Source: an uncultured Oscillospiraceae bacterium
GTDB taxonomy: Bacteria; Bacillota; Clostridia; Oscillospirales; Oscillospiraceae
Direction: 5' to 3'
NCBI GenBank assembly: GCA_934573855.1
Contig: CAKTMF010000004.1
Location: 124,001 to 188,000, forward strand
DNA: 64,000 nucleotides
Part shown: in pieces, positions 1 through 6,954 of the stretch
How the letters are laid out: every line of letters begins with the position of its first letter
How positions within the stretch are numbered: position 1 is the first letter of the stretch
Notes under the pieces: model-generated
The model's database searches: none
The model's input: the letters and a program-made list of their open reading frames with translations, nothing else
What the model was told of the DNA's origin: nothing
Program-made: the position numbers and the translations under genes

Positions 1-248
1 AGAATTTCAAGTCTCTGGGCTTTGAGTTCGGCGACGACGTCGACGTGCGTATTTTCCGCGGGGACATTCTCGTCTATGCCAACCGCGTCACCTACGGGCG
101 CTCCTTCTCCGCGGTGAGGCCCGGAATGCCCATCATCTACATGAACTCCGTGAACCACATGGCGCTCGCCGTGAATCTCGGCTCCTTCGCCGAGACCTAT
201 CACATCGGCGTCGGCAGCCAGTGGACGATATCCTTCAGCAAGCTCTGA
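1..248 (+). CDS. SAM hydroxide adenosyltransferase / halogenase-like (DUF62), C-terminal part
   Basis: Partial gene: it is open at the left edge in the frame beginning at base 3, and only the last 81 or so residues are present. The visible part (GDDVDVRIF, then VTYGRSFSAVRPG, YMNSVNHMALAVNLGS and the final GVGSQWTISF) matches the C-terminal beta-barrel of the SAM-dependent chlorinase/fluorinase superfamily. The conserved NS...(L)A(V)N.GS residues contact adenosine in that family. Most bacterial members hydrolyse SAM to adenosine and methionine rather than halogenating it. The catalytic N-terminal half lies outside the window, so the reaction cannot be assigned. A strong terminator follows immediately, so this is the last gene of its transcript. 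Confidence 0.7.
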   Translation, partial: NFKSLGFEFGDDVDVRIFRGDILVYANRVTYGRSFSAVRPGMPIIYMNSVNHMALAVNLGSFAETYHIGVGSQWTISFSKL

Positions 249-260
249 AAGGAGAAAACT

Positions 261-299
261 CAAGCCGTACATCCTATCGATGTACGGCTTGTTTTTTTG
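261..299 (+). terminator. Rho-independent terminator
   Basis: A 13-bp stem (CAAGCCGTACATC paired with its complement across a 5-base loop) is followed by GTTTTTTTG. It lies 12 bases after the preceding stop codon and close to the end of the convergent isomerase operon, so it may serve both strands. Confidence 0.85.
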
Positions 300-303
300 T
301 ATA

Positions 304-1092
304 TCAGAGACGGGCGGCGCGATCCGCCATGACCATTCGGATCAGGCTGTTGAAATTGTCGGCGTCCCACGCGCTGCGGCCGATGAAGAGTCCGTCGATA
401 TCCCTGCAGTGAGAGAGAGGAACGGCGTTCTCATTATTGACGGAGCCGCCGTAGAACACTGGCACGCTCTCTCCGCCCTCGCCGAAAAGCCACGTCAGTA
501 TTCCTCGTATCTTTGTGAGCATTTCGTCGGCGTAGTCGAAGGTAATGGGCTTACCGTTGACGCCGATGGCCCAGACCGGCTCATATGCGACCCATATCAT
601 GCCGCACTCCGACGCCTTTACAAGCTCCAGCCCCCGGCTGAGCTGCTCGCGGAGGACCTTTTCGGAGAGACCCGCGGACTTTTCCTCCTCGGTCTCACCG
701 ATACACAGCAGCGCCTTCATACCGTGGTCGAGCGCGCAGCGGACCTTTTTCTTTTCCATCTCGTCGGTCTCGAGGAAGGTGTGCCTGCGCTCGGAGTGGC
801 CTATCATCACGAGGTCGCAGCCGACCTCATTGAGCATGAGAGGGCTGATCTCGCCGGTGAACTGGCCCCGTTCCTCCCAGCCCATGTTCTGCGCGCCGAG
901 CTTGAGAAGCTTCGGGTCCCTCCTCTTTCCGGCCTGATCGAGCGTGGTATAGCTGGGGATGACGAACAGCTCAAAGCCCTCGCGGTCTATGTCCGCGGTA
1001 AGCTCGCAGAGTCGTGAGACAAATTCGTTGGTTTCCGAAATGGTCTTGTACATCTTGGTGTTGGTACCCATATACCATTTTCTGCTGCTCAT
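304..1092 (-). CDS. Triosephosphate-isomerase family protein, possibly L-erythrulose-1-phosphate isomerase
   Basis: 262-residue TIM-barrel isomerase. The catalytic residues can be read: Lys13 (in NTKM, where ordinary enzymes have NWKM), His99 in GHSERR and Glu171 in AYEPVWAIG, with phosphate-binding YGGSVN and DGLFIGRSAW near the C-terminus. It is cytoplasmic and about 10 residues longer than glycolytic TpiA. It is the last gene of an operon with an RpiB-like isomerase and a dihydroxyacetone-kinase-like enzyme. In erythritol/threitol catabolism TIM homologues (EryH/LerI) convert L-erythrulose-1-phosphate to D-erythrulose-4-phosphate. The diverged N-terminal loop and the operon make this more likely than glycolytic TpiA, but substrate is inferred. 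Confidence 0.75.
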   Translation of the reverse strand: MSSRKWYMGTNTKMYKTISETNEFVSRLCELTADIDREGFELFVIPSYTTLDQAGKRRDPKLLKLGAQNMGWEERGQFTGEISPLMLNEVGCDLVMIGHSERRHTFLETDEMEKKKVRCALDHGMKALLCIGETEEEKSAGLSEKVLREQLSRGLELVKASECGMIWVAYEPVWAIGVNGKPITFDYADEMLTKIRGILTWLFGEGGESVPVFYGGSVNNENAVPLSHCRDIDGLFIGRSAWDADNFNSLIRMVMADRAARL

Positions 1093-1117
1093 GGCATTTC
1101 CTCCTTATCGCCCGCGT

Positions 1118-1555
1118 TCAGGCCCTGGATTCGTACTCGGAGATCGCGGCGACCTTGCAGCCGGAGCGGCTGTTGGGGTCGAAGCTGTTTTTAAGATACT
1201 CCTTGATAAAGGATTTTGCAAGCTCGATACCGACGACCTGCGCGCCCATGGTGATGACGTTCGCATTGTTGCTCAGCTGCGCGCGCTCGGCCTGATAGAT
1301 GTTGTTGACCTCGGCCGCGTAGACGCCCTTTACCTTGTTGGCGGCAATGCAGACGCCGATACCGGTGCCGCAGATGAGTATGCCTCGGTCGCACTCTCCG
1401 GCGGCTACGGCCTCGCCCAGTGCGATGGCGGTGTGGGCATAGATGGGGTCGTCGCTTCCGAAGTCCACCACCTCGTGGCCGAGGCCTTCGATGAACGGTA
1501 TCAGGGTCTTTTTATATTCCGTCGCGTTAGGGTCGCATCCGATAGCTATTTTCAT
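1118..1555 (-). CDS. RpiB/LacAB family sugar-phosphate isomerase, possibly D-erythrulose-4-phosphate isomerase
   Basis: 145 residues, the normal RpiB length. It begins MKIAIGCDPNA, with the Asp of the phosphate-binding N-terminus, and carries GILICGTGIG with the catalytic Cys of the active-site loop, followed by AANKVKGVYAA and NNANVITMGAQV. These enzymes interconvert aldose and ketose phosphates such as ribose-5-P/ribulose-5-P. In tetritol pathways the homologue EryI/DerI converts D-erythrulose-4-P to erythrose-4-P. The gene lies 18 bases after the kinase gene and 25 before the TIM-like gene, so it is almost certainly co-transcribed. A plain ribose-5-phosphate isomerase remains possible. Confidence 0.8.
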   Translation of the reverse strand: MKIAIGCDPNATEYKKTLIPFIEGLGHEVVDFGSDDPIYAHTAIALGEAVAAGECDRGILICGTGIGVCIAANKVKGVYAAEVNNIYQAERAQLSNNANVITMGAQVVGIELAKSFIKEYLKNSFDPNSRSGCKVAAISEYESRA

Positions 1556-1573
1556 GATATGTTCCTTCTTTTC

Positions 1574-3262
1574 TTAGAGTCTTGTATAGTAGGGGCTGAC
1601 GCAGGGCATGTCGTAGTATCCGATAAGCTCCTCGTCCATCTTCATCACCGAGATGGAGGCTCCGGCCATTTCCATGGTGGTGACAAGGCTGTTGACGTCC
1701 ATGTCGTGTACGGTAATGCCCGCCTCGTCCAGCAGCATTCTGAGTCTGCGGTTGAGTATCATGAGTTCCATGAGCGTCGTGCTGCCGAGACCGTTAACAT
1801 AGGTGCAGACGGTGTCGCCGGCCTTGAGGCCGCTCTCTCTGACGATGGCGCTGAAAAGATTCTCCGCTATCTCGTCCGCCGTCTGCATTTTAATGCGCTG
1901 GATGCCCGGCTCGCCGTGTATGCCGAGACCGTACTCCATCTCGTCCGCGGGCAGGGTGAAAATGGGATCCTTCTGGCCGGGGATGGTCGCACCCTCAATG
2001 CCGACGCCGATGGAATAGAGGTTGTCCCTCGCCTTGACGACCACGCGGTACGCCTCGTCCAGCGGGAGCTTAGCACAGGCAGCGCCCGCGATCTTGAGCA
2101 TCAATACGTCCCCGGCAATGCCGCGCCGGTCGGTCAGCCTCTCGCGCGGGGCGGAGGCGATGTCGTCCCAGACTCTGACGGTACGGACGGGAATGCCCTC
2201 TTTTTCGAGATTTTCGACCGCTTTGTCAAAGTTCAGGTTATCTCCGGCGTAGTTACCGTACAGGAACATCACGCCGCCGCCGCGGTTTGCGGCCTCCGCG
2301 GTCTTTGTGACGGTGACAGGGTCGGGAGAGGCAAACACATTGCCGTTCGCCGCCGCGTCCGCCAGATTCTCGCCGAGGAAGAAGCCGAACATCGGCTCAT
2401 GCCCGGAGCCGCCGCCGATGACGAGCGCGGTCTTTCCGTCGGGTATGTCCTTCTTTACAAGGCCGTTGACCCCGGGTACGGCGGCTATCGTCTTTCCGAA
2501 CGCCGCGAGGAAGCCCTCGCCCTCCTCCCGCACCACGTCGGCCGGGTCGTTGATTATCTTCTTTTTCCACTTGACGGAGTGTTCTGCGCCGTCGCTTTTC
2601 TCCTCGGCGGCAAGCTCCGGATCCGGGGTCTTTTTGCCGGAAACGTAGTCGTACATCTCCGTGAGGATGAGCCATGTGCTGGTCGCGCCTGCGTCCTGAT
2701 GGCCCTTGGCCCGCTCCATGAGGCTCTTCGCCCGGCCAAAGCGCGCGACGTACTCCTTCGTCTTTTCCATGCCCTCGTAGGCCGCCTGCTTGGCGCCGCG
2801 GAACATTGCGTCAAAGGAGGAGGTGTCGGCAAGCATGGCGTCCACGGCCGGGGAAAGCGCGTCGACCATCGTCTTGTCGCCGACCTGCGCGTGGCCGAGA
2901 TCCTGTATGGCCTTGAGTCCGTCCTTCATCTGGTTCGCGAGATCCTCGGGCGTCAGCTCCTCGGCGGGCGCTTTTTCCGCTGCCTTTCCGGCAAAGAGAG
3001 TCGAGAAGATCATGCCCGACGCGCCGCCCATCGCCTCCTGCATGGCCTCGGCCATATTGGCGTAGAGCGCGTATACGTTCTTTTCATCGACGGCCTTTTC
3101 AAGGTAGGCCTTCGCGGCCTTCATGCCGTTTTTCATGCCTATGCCGTGGTCGCCGTCGCCTATCTCGCTGTCGACCTTTGTGAGATACGGCTCGTTTCTG
3201 ATTATCCTGTCCGCGCAGGCCAGCAGCATTTCACGCACCTGTTTGCTGTCCATCGTTTCCAT
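1574..3262 (-). CDS. DhaL-DhaK fused dihydroxyacetone/erythrulose kinase
   Basis: 562 residues from ATG 3262, chosen because AAAGGA lies 8 bases upstream; an in-frame ATG at 3280 has no good ribosome binding site. Residues 1-205 form a DhaL (ATP-binding) domain with the magnesium-binding GDGDHG motif. From about 220 to the end is a DhaK domain with GGGSGHEP and the substrate-binding His in GIHGEPGI. Known ATP-dependent fused kinases mostly run DhaK then DhaL, so the order here is reversed. Expected reaction: ATP-dependent phosphorylation of a short ketose (dihydroxyacetone, or L/D-erythrulose as for LerK/DerK). Neighbouring tetrose-phosphate type isomerases favour erythrulose. Confidence 0.85.
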   Translation of the reverse strand: METMDSKQVREMLLACADRIIRNEPYLTKVDSEIGDGDHGIGMKNGMKAAKAYLEKAVDEKNVYALYANMAEAMQEAMGGASGMIFSTLFAGKAAEKAPAEELTPEDLANQMKDGLKAIQDLGHAQVGDKTMVDALSPAVDAMLADTSSFDAMFRGAKQAAYEGMEKTKEYVARFGRAKSLMERAKGHQDAGATSTWLILTEMYDYVSGKKTPDPELAAEEKSDGAEHSVKWKKKIINDPADVVREEGEGFLAAFGKTIAAVPGVNGLVKKDIPDGKTALVIGGGSGHEPMFGFFLGENLADAAANGNVFASPDPVTVTKTAEAANRGGGVMFLYGNYAGDNLNFDKAVENLEKEGIPVRTVRVWDDIASAPRERLTDRRGIAGDVLMLKIAGAACAKLPLDEAYRVVVKARDNLYSIGVGIEGATIPGQKDPIFTLPADEMEYGLGIHGEPGIQRIKMQTADEIAENLFSAIVRESGLKAGDTVCTYVNGLGSTTLMELMILNRRLRMLLDEAGITVHDMDVNSLVTTMEMAGASISVMKMDEELIGYYDMPCVSPYYTRL

Positions 3263-3284
3263 TTCGGTTATTCCTTTCATTTAT

Positions 3285-3764
3285 TCAGAGGACTATCTCC
3301 ATCGCGTCCTCGTCGCTGTAGTTGACATAGACGCAGTCGTTCTGATATGTACGCTCGGGGAGGATGATGAGGACGTGGGCGTCGTGATCGACAGGCATGG
3401 GAGCCTCGTGCCACACGCCGGGCTTGAGGACGACGGCGGTCCCCTTGGGGACAAGGAACGCCTCGGTCAGCTCGGGTACGGGTCCCTTGGAGGGCGGCGC
3501 TACATGGATGACGACGTCGTCGTCTATCGGCACTATGCCCTCAAAGGCGTAGTTATGATATTCAACGCCGGAAACGATCATCTTCTCGCTCTTCCCGCAA
3601 ACGAGCGGGGAGAAGGTTATTGGCGCTCCCGCGGAGGCCGCGTAGGGGATGTTGTCGGCATAGAAGGTCCCGAAATGATTTCCGGACGGCTCCGTCACGC
3701 TGCAGAACACTCCGTACTGCTTGAAATCTCTGTCATTGAGTTCTTTAACGGATATTTTTCTCAT
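3285..3764 (-). CDS. AllA (ureidoglycolate lyase)-like cupin protein
   Basis: 159 residues, a single cupin fold. The motif KPGVWHEAPMPV followed by a hydrophobic strand and QNDCVYV resembles the C-terminal half of ureidoglycolate lyase (AllA), where the Trp-His pair lies near the metal/substrate site. No other allantoin gene is present. It lies 22 bases before the kinase and 38 after the FucI-like isomerase, inside the operon. It may be a sugar-ring epimerase/mutarotase or a lyase acting on an acyclic sugar acid. Family membership is moderately sure; function is not known. Confidence 0.6.
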   Translation of the reverse strand: MRKISVKELNDRDFKQYGVFCSVTEPSGNHFGTFYADNIPYAASAGAPITFSPLVCGKSEKMIVSGVEYHNYAFEGIVPIDDDVVIHVAPPSKGPVPELTEAFLVPKGTAVVLKPGVWHEAPMPVDHDAHVLIILPERTYQNDCVYVNYSDEDAMEIVL

Positions 3765-3802
3765 GTTGCTCGTCTCCTTAAATGTCCTGCGGTCATGGCC
3801 GC

Positions 3803-5278
3803 TTACTTTGTGAACGGGTTTTCGGTGTGGTATGGCAGACTCTTTGGCCGGTTATAGCCGATGTCGGCGATACCCAGCATGCGGAACACCTCAAAGAGTA
3901 TCCTGCCGTAGTGGCCGAACACCACCGCGCCGTGGTGCGGGAAGCGCTTTTCGAGCAGCACATGGCGATAGAAGCGCCCCATCTCGGGAATGGCGAACAC
4001 GCCGATTCCGCCGAACGAGCCGGTGCGGACGTCCAGCACCTCGCCCTCGGCGACATAGGCGCGGAGCTTGCCGTCGCTGCCGCACTGGAGGCGGTAGAAG
4101 GTGATGTCGGAGGGGGCGATGTCGCCCTCAAGAGTCCCGCGGGTGAAGTCAGGCTCGCCGCCGTTTTCAAGAAGGCGATTCTGGATGAGCATGTACTTGA
4201 CGGCTCTGTCGGAGCAGAGCTTGCAGGAGGGCGTGTTGCCGCAGTGGAAGCCCATGAAGGTGTCGGTGAGCTTATAGTCATAGACGCCCTTTATCTTTTC
4301 CTCCCACATGGAGGCAGGGATGGAATTGTTGATATCGAGGAGGGTGACGGCGTCCATGGAGACGCACGCGCCGATATACTCGGAGAGCGCGCCGTAGATG
4401 TCGACCTCGCAGCTGACGGGAATACCGCGGGAGGCGAAGCGGGAGTTCACATAGCAGGGTTCAAAGCCGAACTGCGCCGGGAATGCGGGCCAGCACTTAT
4501 CCGCGAAGGCGACATATTCCCTTGCGCCCTTATGCTCCTCGGCCCAGTCCGTCAGAGTCAGCTCAAACTGCGCCTGACGCTCGAGCAGCGCGGGGTAATA
4601 TCTCCCCTCGCCCATCTCCTCTGCCATGTCGGCGGCGACGGCTGCAATGCGCGGGTCGCCCTCGTGCGCCTTATATGCCACGAGAAGGTCAAGCTCGGAA
4701 TTTTCCTCTATCTCTACGCCCAGCTCGTACAGTCCGTTGATGGGCGCGTTGCAGGCGAAGAAGTCCTGGGGGCGTGGGCCGAAGGTGATGATCTTCAGCT
4801 TTTTGAGGCCGATAACGGCTCTTGCGACGGAGACGAACGTGCCGATCATTTCCGCGATATCCTCGGCGGTGCCGACGGGATACTCGGGGATGTAGCCGCG
4901 CAGGCCGCGCAGGCCGAGATTGTACGAGCAGTTGAGCAGCCCGCAGTAGGCGTCCCCGCGCCCGTTGATGAGGTCTCCGTCGCCCTCGGCGGCGGCGCAG
5001 AACATGCACGGGCCGTCAAAGTATCTGGCGATAAGGGTCTCGGGGGTCTCGGGGCCGAAGTTGCCAAGGAACACCACCAGCGCATTGCAGCCGGCGCTCT
5101 TCACATCCTCAACAGCCCTGAGCATGTCTTTCTCGTTCTCGACGGTGACGGGACACTCGTACAGCTCGCCCTTATAGGCCTTGACGATGTTCTCTCTGCG
5201 GCGCTCCGAAAGCTTTATTGGGAAGCAGTCGCGGCTCACCGCTATGAGTCCCAGCTTTACATTCGGGATATTTGTCAT
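3803..5278 (-). CDS. L-fucose/L-arabinose isomerase family protein
   Basis: 491 residues from ATG 5278 with GAGGAGG just upstream; a longer open frame to 5332 would run through the predicted promoter. The start NVKLGLIAVSRDCFPIKLS and the pattern through the protein match the Firmicutes FucI/AraA-like family. A metal-binding Glu-Asp pair is visible in SCEVDIYG and a C-terminal His in RFPHHGAVV, corresponding to the Mn ligands of FucI. The family interconverts aldoses and ketoses. As first gene of the operon it could make the ketose phosphorylated by the DhaL-DhaK kinase. The true sugar cannot be told from sequence; fucose itself is unlikely because no fuculose kinase or aldolase is nearby. 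Confidence 0.75.
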   Translation of the reverse strand: MTNIPNVKLGLIAVSRDCFPIKLSERRRENIVKAYKGELYECPVTVENEKDMLRAVEDVKSAGCNALVVFLGNFGPETPETLIARYFDGPCMFCAAAEGDGDLINGRGDAYCGLLNCSYNLGLRGLRGYIPEYPVGTAEDIAEMIGTFVSVARAVIGLKKLKIITFGPRPQDFFACNAPINGLYELGVEIEENSELDLLVAYKAHEGDPRIAAVAADMAEEMGEGRYYPALLERQAQFELTLTDWAEEHKGAREYVAFADKCWPAFPAQFGFEPCYVNSRFASRGIPVSCEVDIYGALSEYIGACVSMDAVTLLDINNSIPASMWEEKIKGVYDYKLTDTFMGFHCGNTPSCKLCSDRAVKYMLIQNRLLENGGEPDFTRGTLEGDIAPSDITFYRLQCGSDGKLRAYVAEGEVLDVRTGSFGGIGVFAIPEMGRFYRHVLLEKRFPHHGAVVFGHYGRILFEVFRMLGIADIGYNRPKSLPYHTENPFTK

Positions 5279-5327
5279 TTGATTTACCTCCTCGGTCGTA
5301 TTTTCTGTTTTCCGATATGAACACCAT

Positions 5328-5356
5328 AGCATATTTTCAATTTGGAGTTAATTCAA
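5328..5356 (-). promoter_or_regulatory. Sigma-A promoter of the isomerase/kinase operon
   Basis: On the minus strand TTGAAT (5356-5351) is separated by 17 bases from TATGCT (5333-5328). Transcription would start near 5321 and reach the GAGGAGG and ATG at 5278 after a leader of about 43 bases. Confidence 0.6.
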
Positions 5357-5433
5357 TAAAATTTATCGGGTATAACTATCGCTGATAGTCATGTCCGCAT
5401 CCCTCCGCGCACTCGGAGGGGCAAAGTGTGCAG

Positions 5434-5472
5434 AAAACCTTCCGCCGGGCTGTTCCGGAGGAAGGTTTTTTC
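5434..5472. terminator. Bidirectional terminator
   Basis: AAAACCTTCC pairs with GGAAGGTTTT, with an inner CCGG/CCGG pairing, followed by a T run on the plus strand and by TTTTC on the minus strand. It lies just past the stop of the minus-strand chromate transporter gene, which it most likely terminates. Confidence 0.75.
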
Positions 5473-5479
5473 TTTTGTG

Positions 5480-6058
5480 TCAAAGTCCGAGATAGCCCAT
5501 TGCAAGGCCCACCACGGCTCCGATGAGTATATACAGGGCGGGATGAAGGCTCTTGAGCTTCTTCGATTCCTGCGCGATGAGCAGCAGCGTGAACACGGCG
5601 ACGGCGACAAGGTCCGCGTTCAGCGGGAAAGAGAGCGCGGAACCGCTCTTGAAGAGCGCGACGGATATGACCGAGTAGCCGGCCGCCGCGATAAGCCCCG
5701 TCACGGCCGGGCGAAGCATGTGGAACACAGACTCCACCCAATAGTTCTTCCTGTATTTGTCAAGGACGCGCGAGACCAGCACCACGATGATGAGCGCCGG
5801 GAGTATCATGCTCACTGAGGCGAGTATGGCGCCGGGTACGCCAGCCACCATGTAGCCGACGTAGGTCGCCATATTGATACCGATCGGGCCGGGCGTGGAT
5901 TCCGAAACGGCTATCATGTCCATGAGCATGGGCATACTGAGCCACTGTGGATATTTGACGGTCAGCTCGGAAAGAAAGGGTATGGTGGCCATACCGCCGC
6001 CCACGGCGAGTATGCCGATTTTTGCAAATTCAAGACAAAGACGGATAAATTCACTCAT
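5480..6058 (-). CDS. Chromate transporter family protein, second half-size subunit
   Basis: 192 residues, half the length of classical ChrA (about 400). It contains the CHR signature: FAKIGILAVGGGMATIPFL near the N-terminus and SESTPGPIGINMATYVGY around residues 52-70, followed by four or five hydrophobic segments. Its start overlaps the stop of the first half by 4 bases, so the two are translationally coupled and should form a heterodimeric antiporter in the membrane. ChrA proteins export chromate in proteobacteria; in Firmicutes pairs the physiological anion is usually not established. Confidence 0.85.
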   Translation of the reverse strand: MSEFIRLCLEFAKIGILAVGGGMATIPFLSELTVKYPQWLSMPMLMDMIAVSESTPGPIGINMATYVGYMVAGVPGAILASVSMILPALIIVVLVSRVLDKYRKNYWVESVFHMLRPAVTGLIAAAGYSVISVALFKSGSALSFPLNADLVAVAVFTLLLIAQESKKLKSLHPALYILIGAVVGLAMGYLGL

Positions 6059-6654
6059 TTTTCAGCCCTGACCTTTCCGATCACACCGTATGCCACGCCG
6101 GCGAGCGCGGCGCCGATCACGACATAAGCGGCGGACACATCGCCGACCGCCACCAGTACGAACACGAGTACGCATACCGCGAGCTGAAGCCAGCAGCGCT
6201 TGAGAAAGGGCAGCAGCCCGGAGGGCGCGTCCTTATCCTTCTTGGGGAGAACGTTGCTCTTGAAGAGCTTTATGACAGCCTCGGTGATGAGCGCGGCGAC
6301 CGCGATACGGATACCTCTGAACGCGTACTGGACGGCCAGAATATCGGAGAAGTTTGAAAGGAGCATTGCTATGAGCGTGATGACTATTATCGACGGCGCG
6401 ATTACCCCGAGGCTCGCGGCGATGGAGCCGGGGACCTTTTTGGTCTTATAGCCTATAAAAATGGCGGTGTTTACCGCAATGATCCCGGGCAGGCACTGAC
6501 CGATGGCATAATAATCCAGCAGATCCTCATCAGTGGCCCAGTCTTTTTTCTCCACGACCTCTCTTTGCAGGATAGGCAGCATGGAATATCCGCCGCCGAA
6601 GGTGACGGCCCCTATCCGAAAGAATGTGAAAAAGATGTCAAAAAGCGTTTTCAC
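6055..6654 (-). CDS. Chromate transporter family protein, first half-size subunit
   Basis: 199 residues from GTG 6654, supported by GAGGGG 9 bases upstream; the open frame extends to 6708 without a ribosome binding site. It holds the other CHR half-domain: FFRIGAVTFGGGYSMLPIL at the N-terminus and IGQCLPGIIAVNTAIFIGY near residues 50-68, then several membrane helices. It is the first gene of a two-gene unit (4-base overlap with the next). The AT-rich gap upstream is shared with the divergent amidohydrolase gene. Confidence 0.82.
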   Translation of the reverse strand: MKTLFDIFFTFFRIGAVTFGGGYSMLPILQREVVEKKDWATDEDLLDYYAIGQCLPGIIAVNTAIFIGYKTKKVPGSIAASLGVIAPSIIVITLIAMLLSNFSDILAVQYAFRGIRIAVAALITEAVIKLFKSNVLPKKDKDAPSGLLPFLKRCWLQLAVCVLVFVLVAVGDVSAAYVVIGAALAGVAYGVIGKVRAEK

Positions 6655-6869
6655 GAAAATGAACCCCTCTTTCCGCTGCAAAAATGCAGCACTATTGTTG
6701 AAGAGCAAACGGCTTCACAGGAATTTTTGACCAAAAATGCACCCGTCTTTTCCCTTTGCTTTATGTAAGAATACCTACCGCCCCGGCTTTTCGCAAATCA
6801 AAAAGATTTATGCCGAATAAATTTTTACTATTTCACATCTGATTTGTCGGATGTTATCATTGTGGCAAC

Positions 6870-6932
6870 GTGAAAGTCACGACACTCCATATGGTGTTGA
6901 TAGTTGGGTGAAAGCCACATATGGTATATACT
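6870..6932 (+). promoter_or_regulatory. Amidohydrolase/Dpp promoter with direct repeats and CCATATGG sites
   Basis: A direct repeat GTGAAAGTCAC (6870-6880) and GTGAAAGCCAC (6908-6918), 38 bases apart start to start, is each followed by a CATATGG core. The first core sits in a palindrome, ACACTCCATATGGTGTT. A plausible promoter overlaps the second repeat: TTGGGT (6904-6909), 17 bases, TATACT (6927-6932). The layout is what one expects of an operator pair for a regulator. Confidence 0.55.
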
Positions 6933-6954
6933 GCATTTGGAAAGAGGGAAGAAT

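Noticed and set aside
959..3325. 788-codon open frame on the plus strand opposite the RpiB/kinase genes
   Set aside because: Shadow of GC-rich codon use; low-complexity Val/Gly/His/Asp product, no motif, and opposite two genes with clear motifs.
304..5278. L-fucose degradation operon
   Set aside because: Only the first gene is FucI-like; fuculokinase and fuculose-phosphate aldolase are absent.
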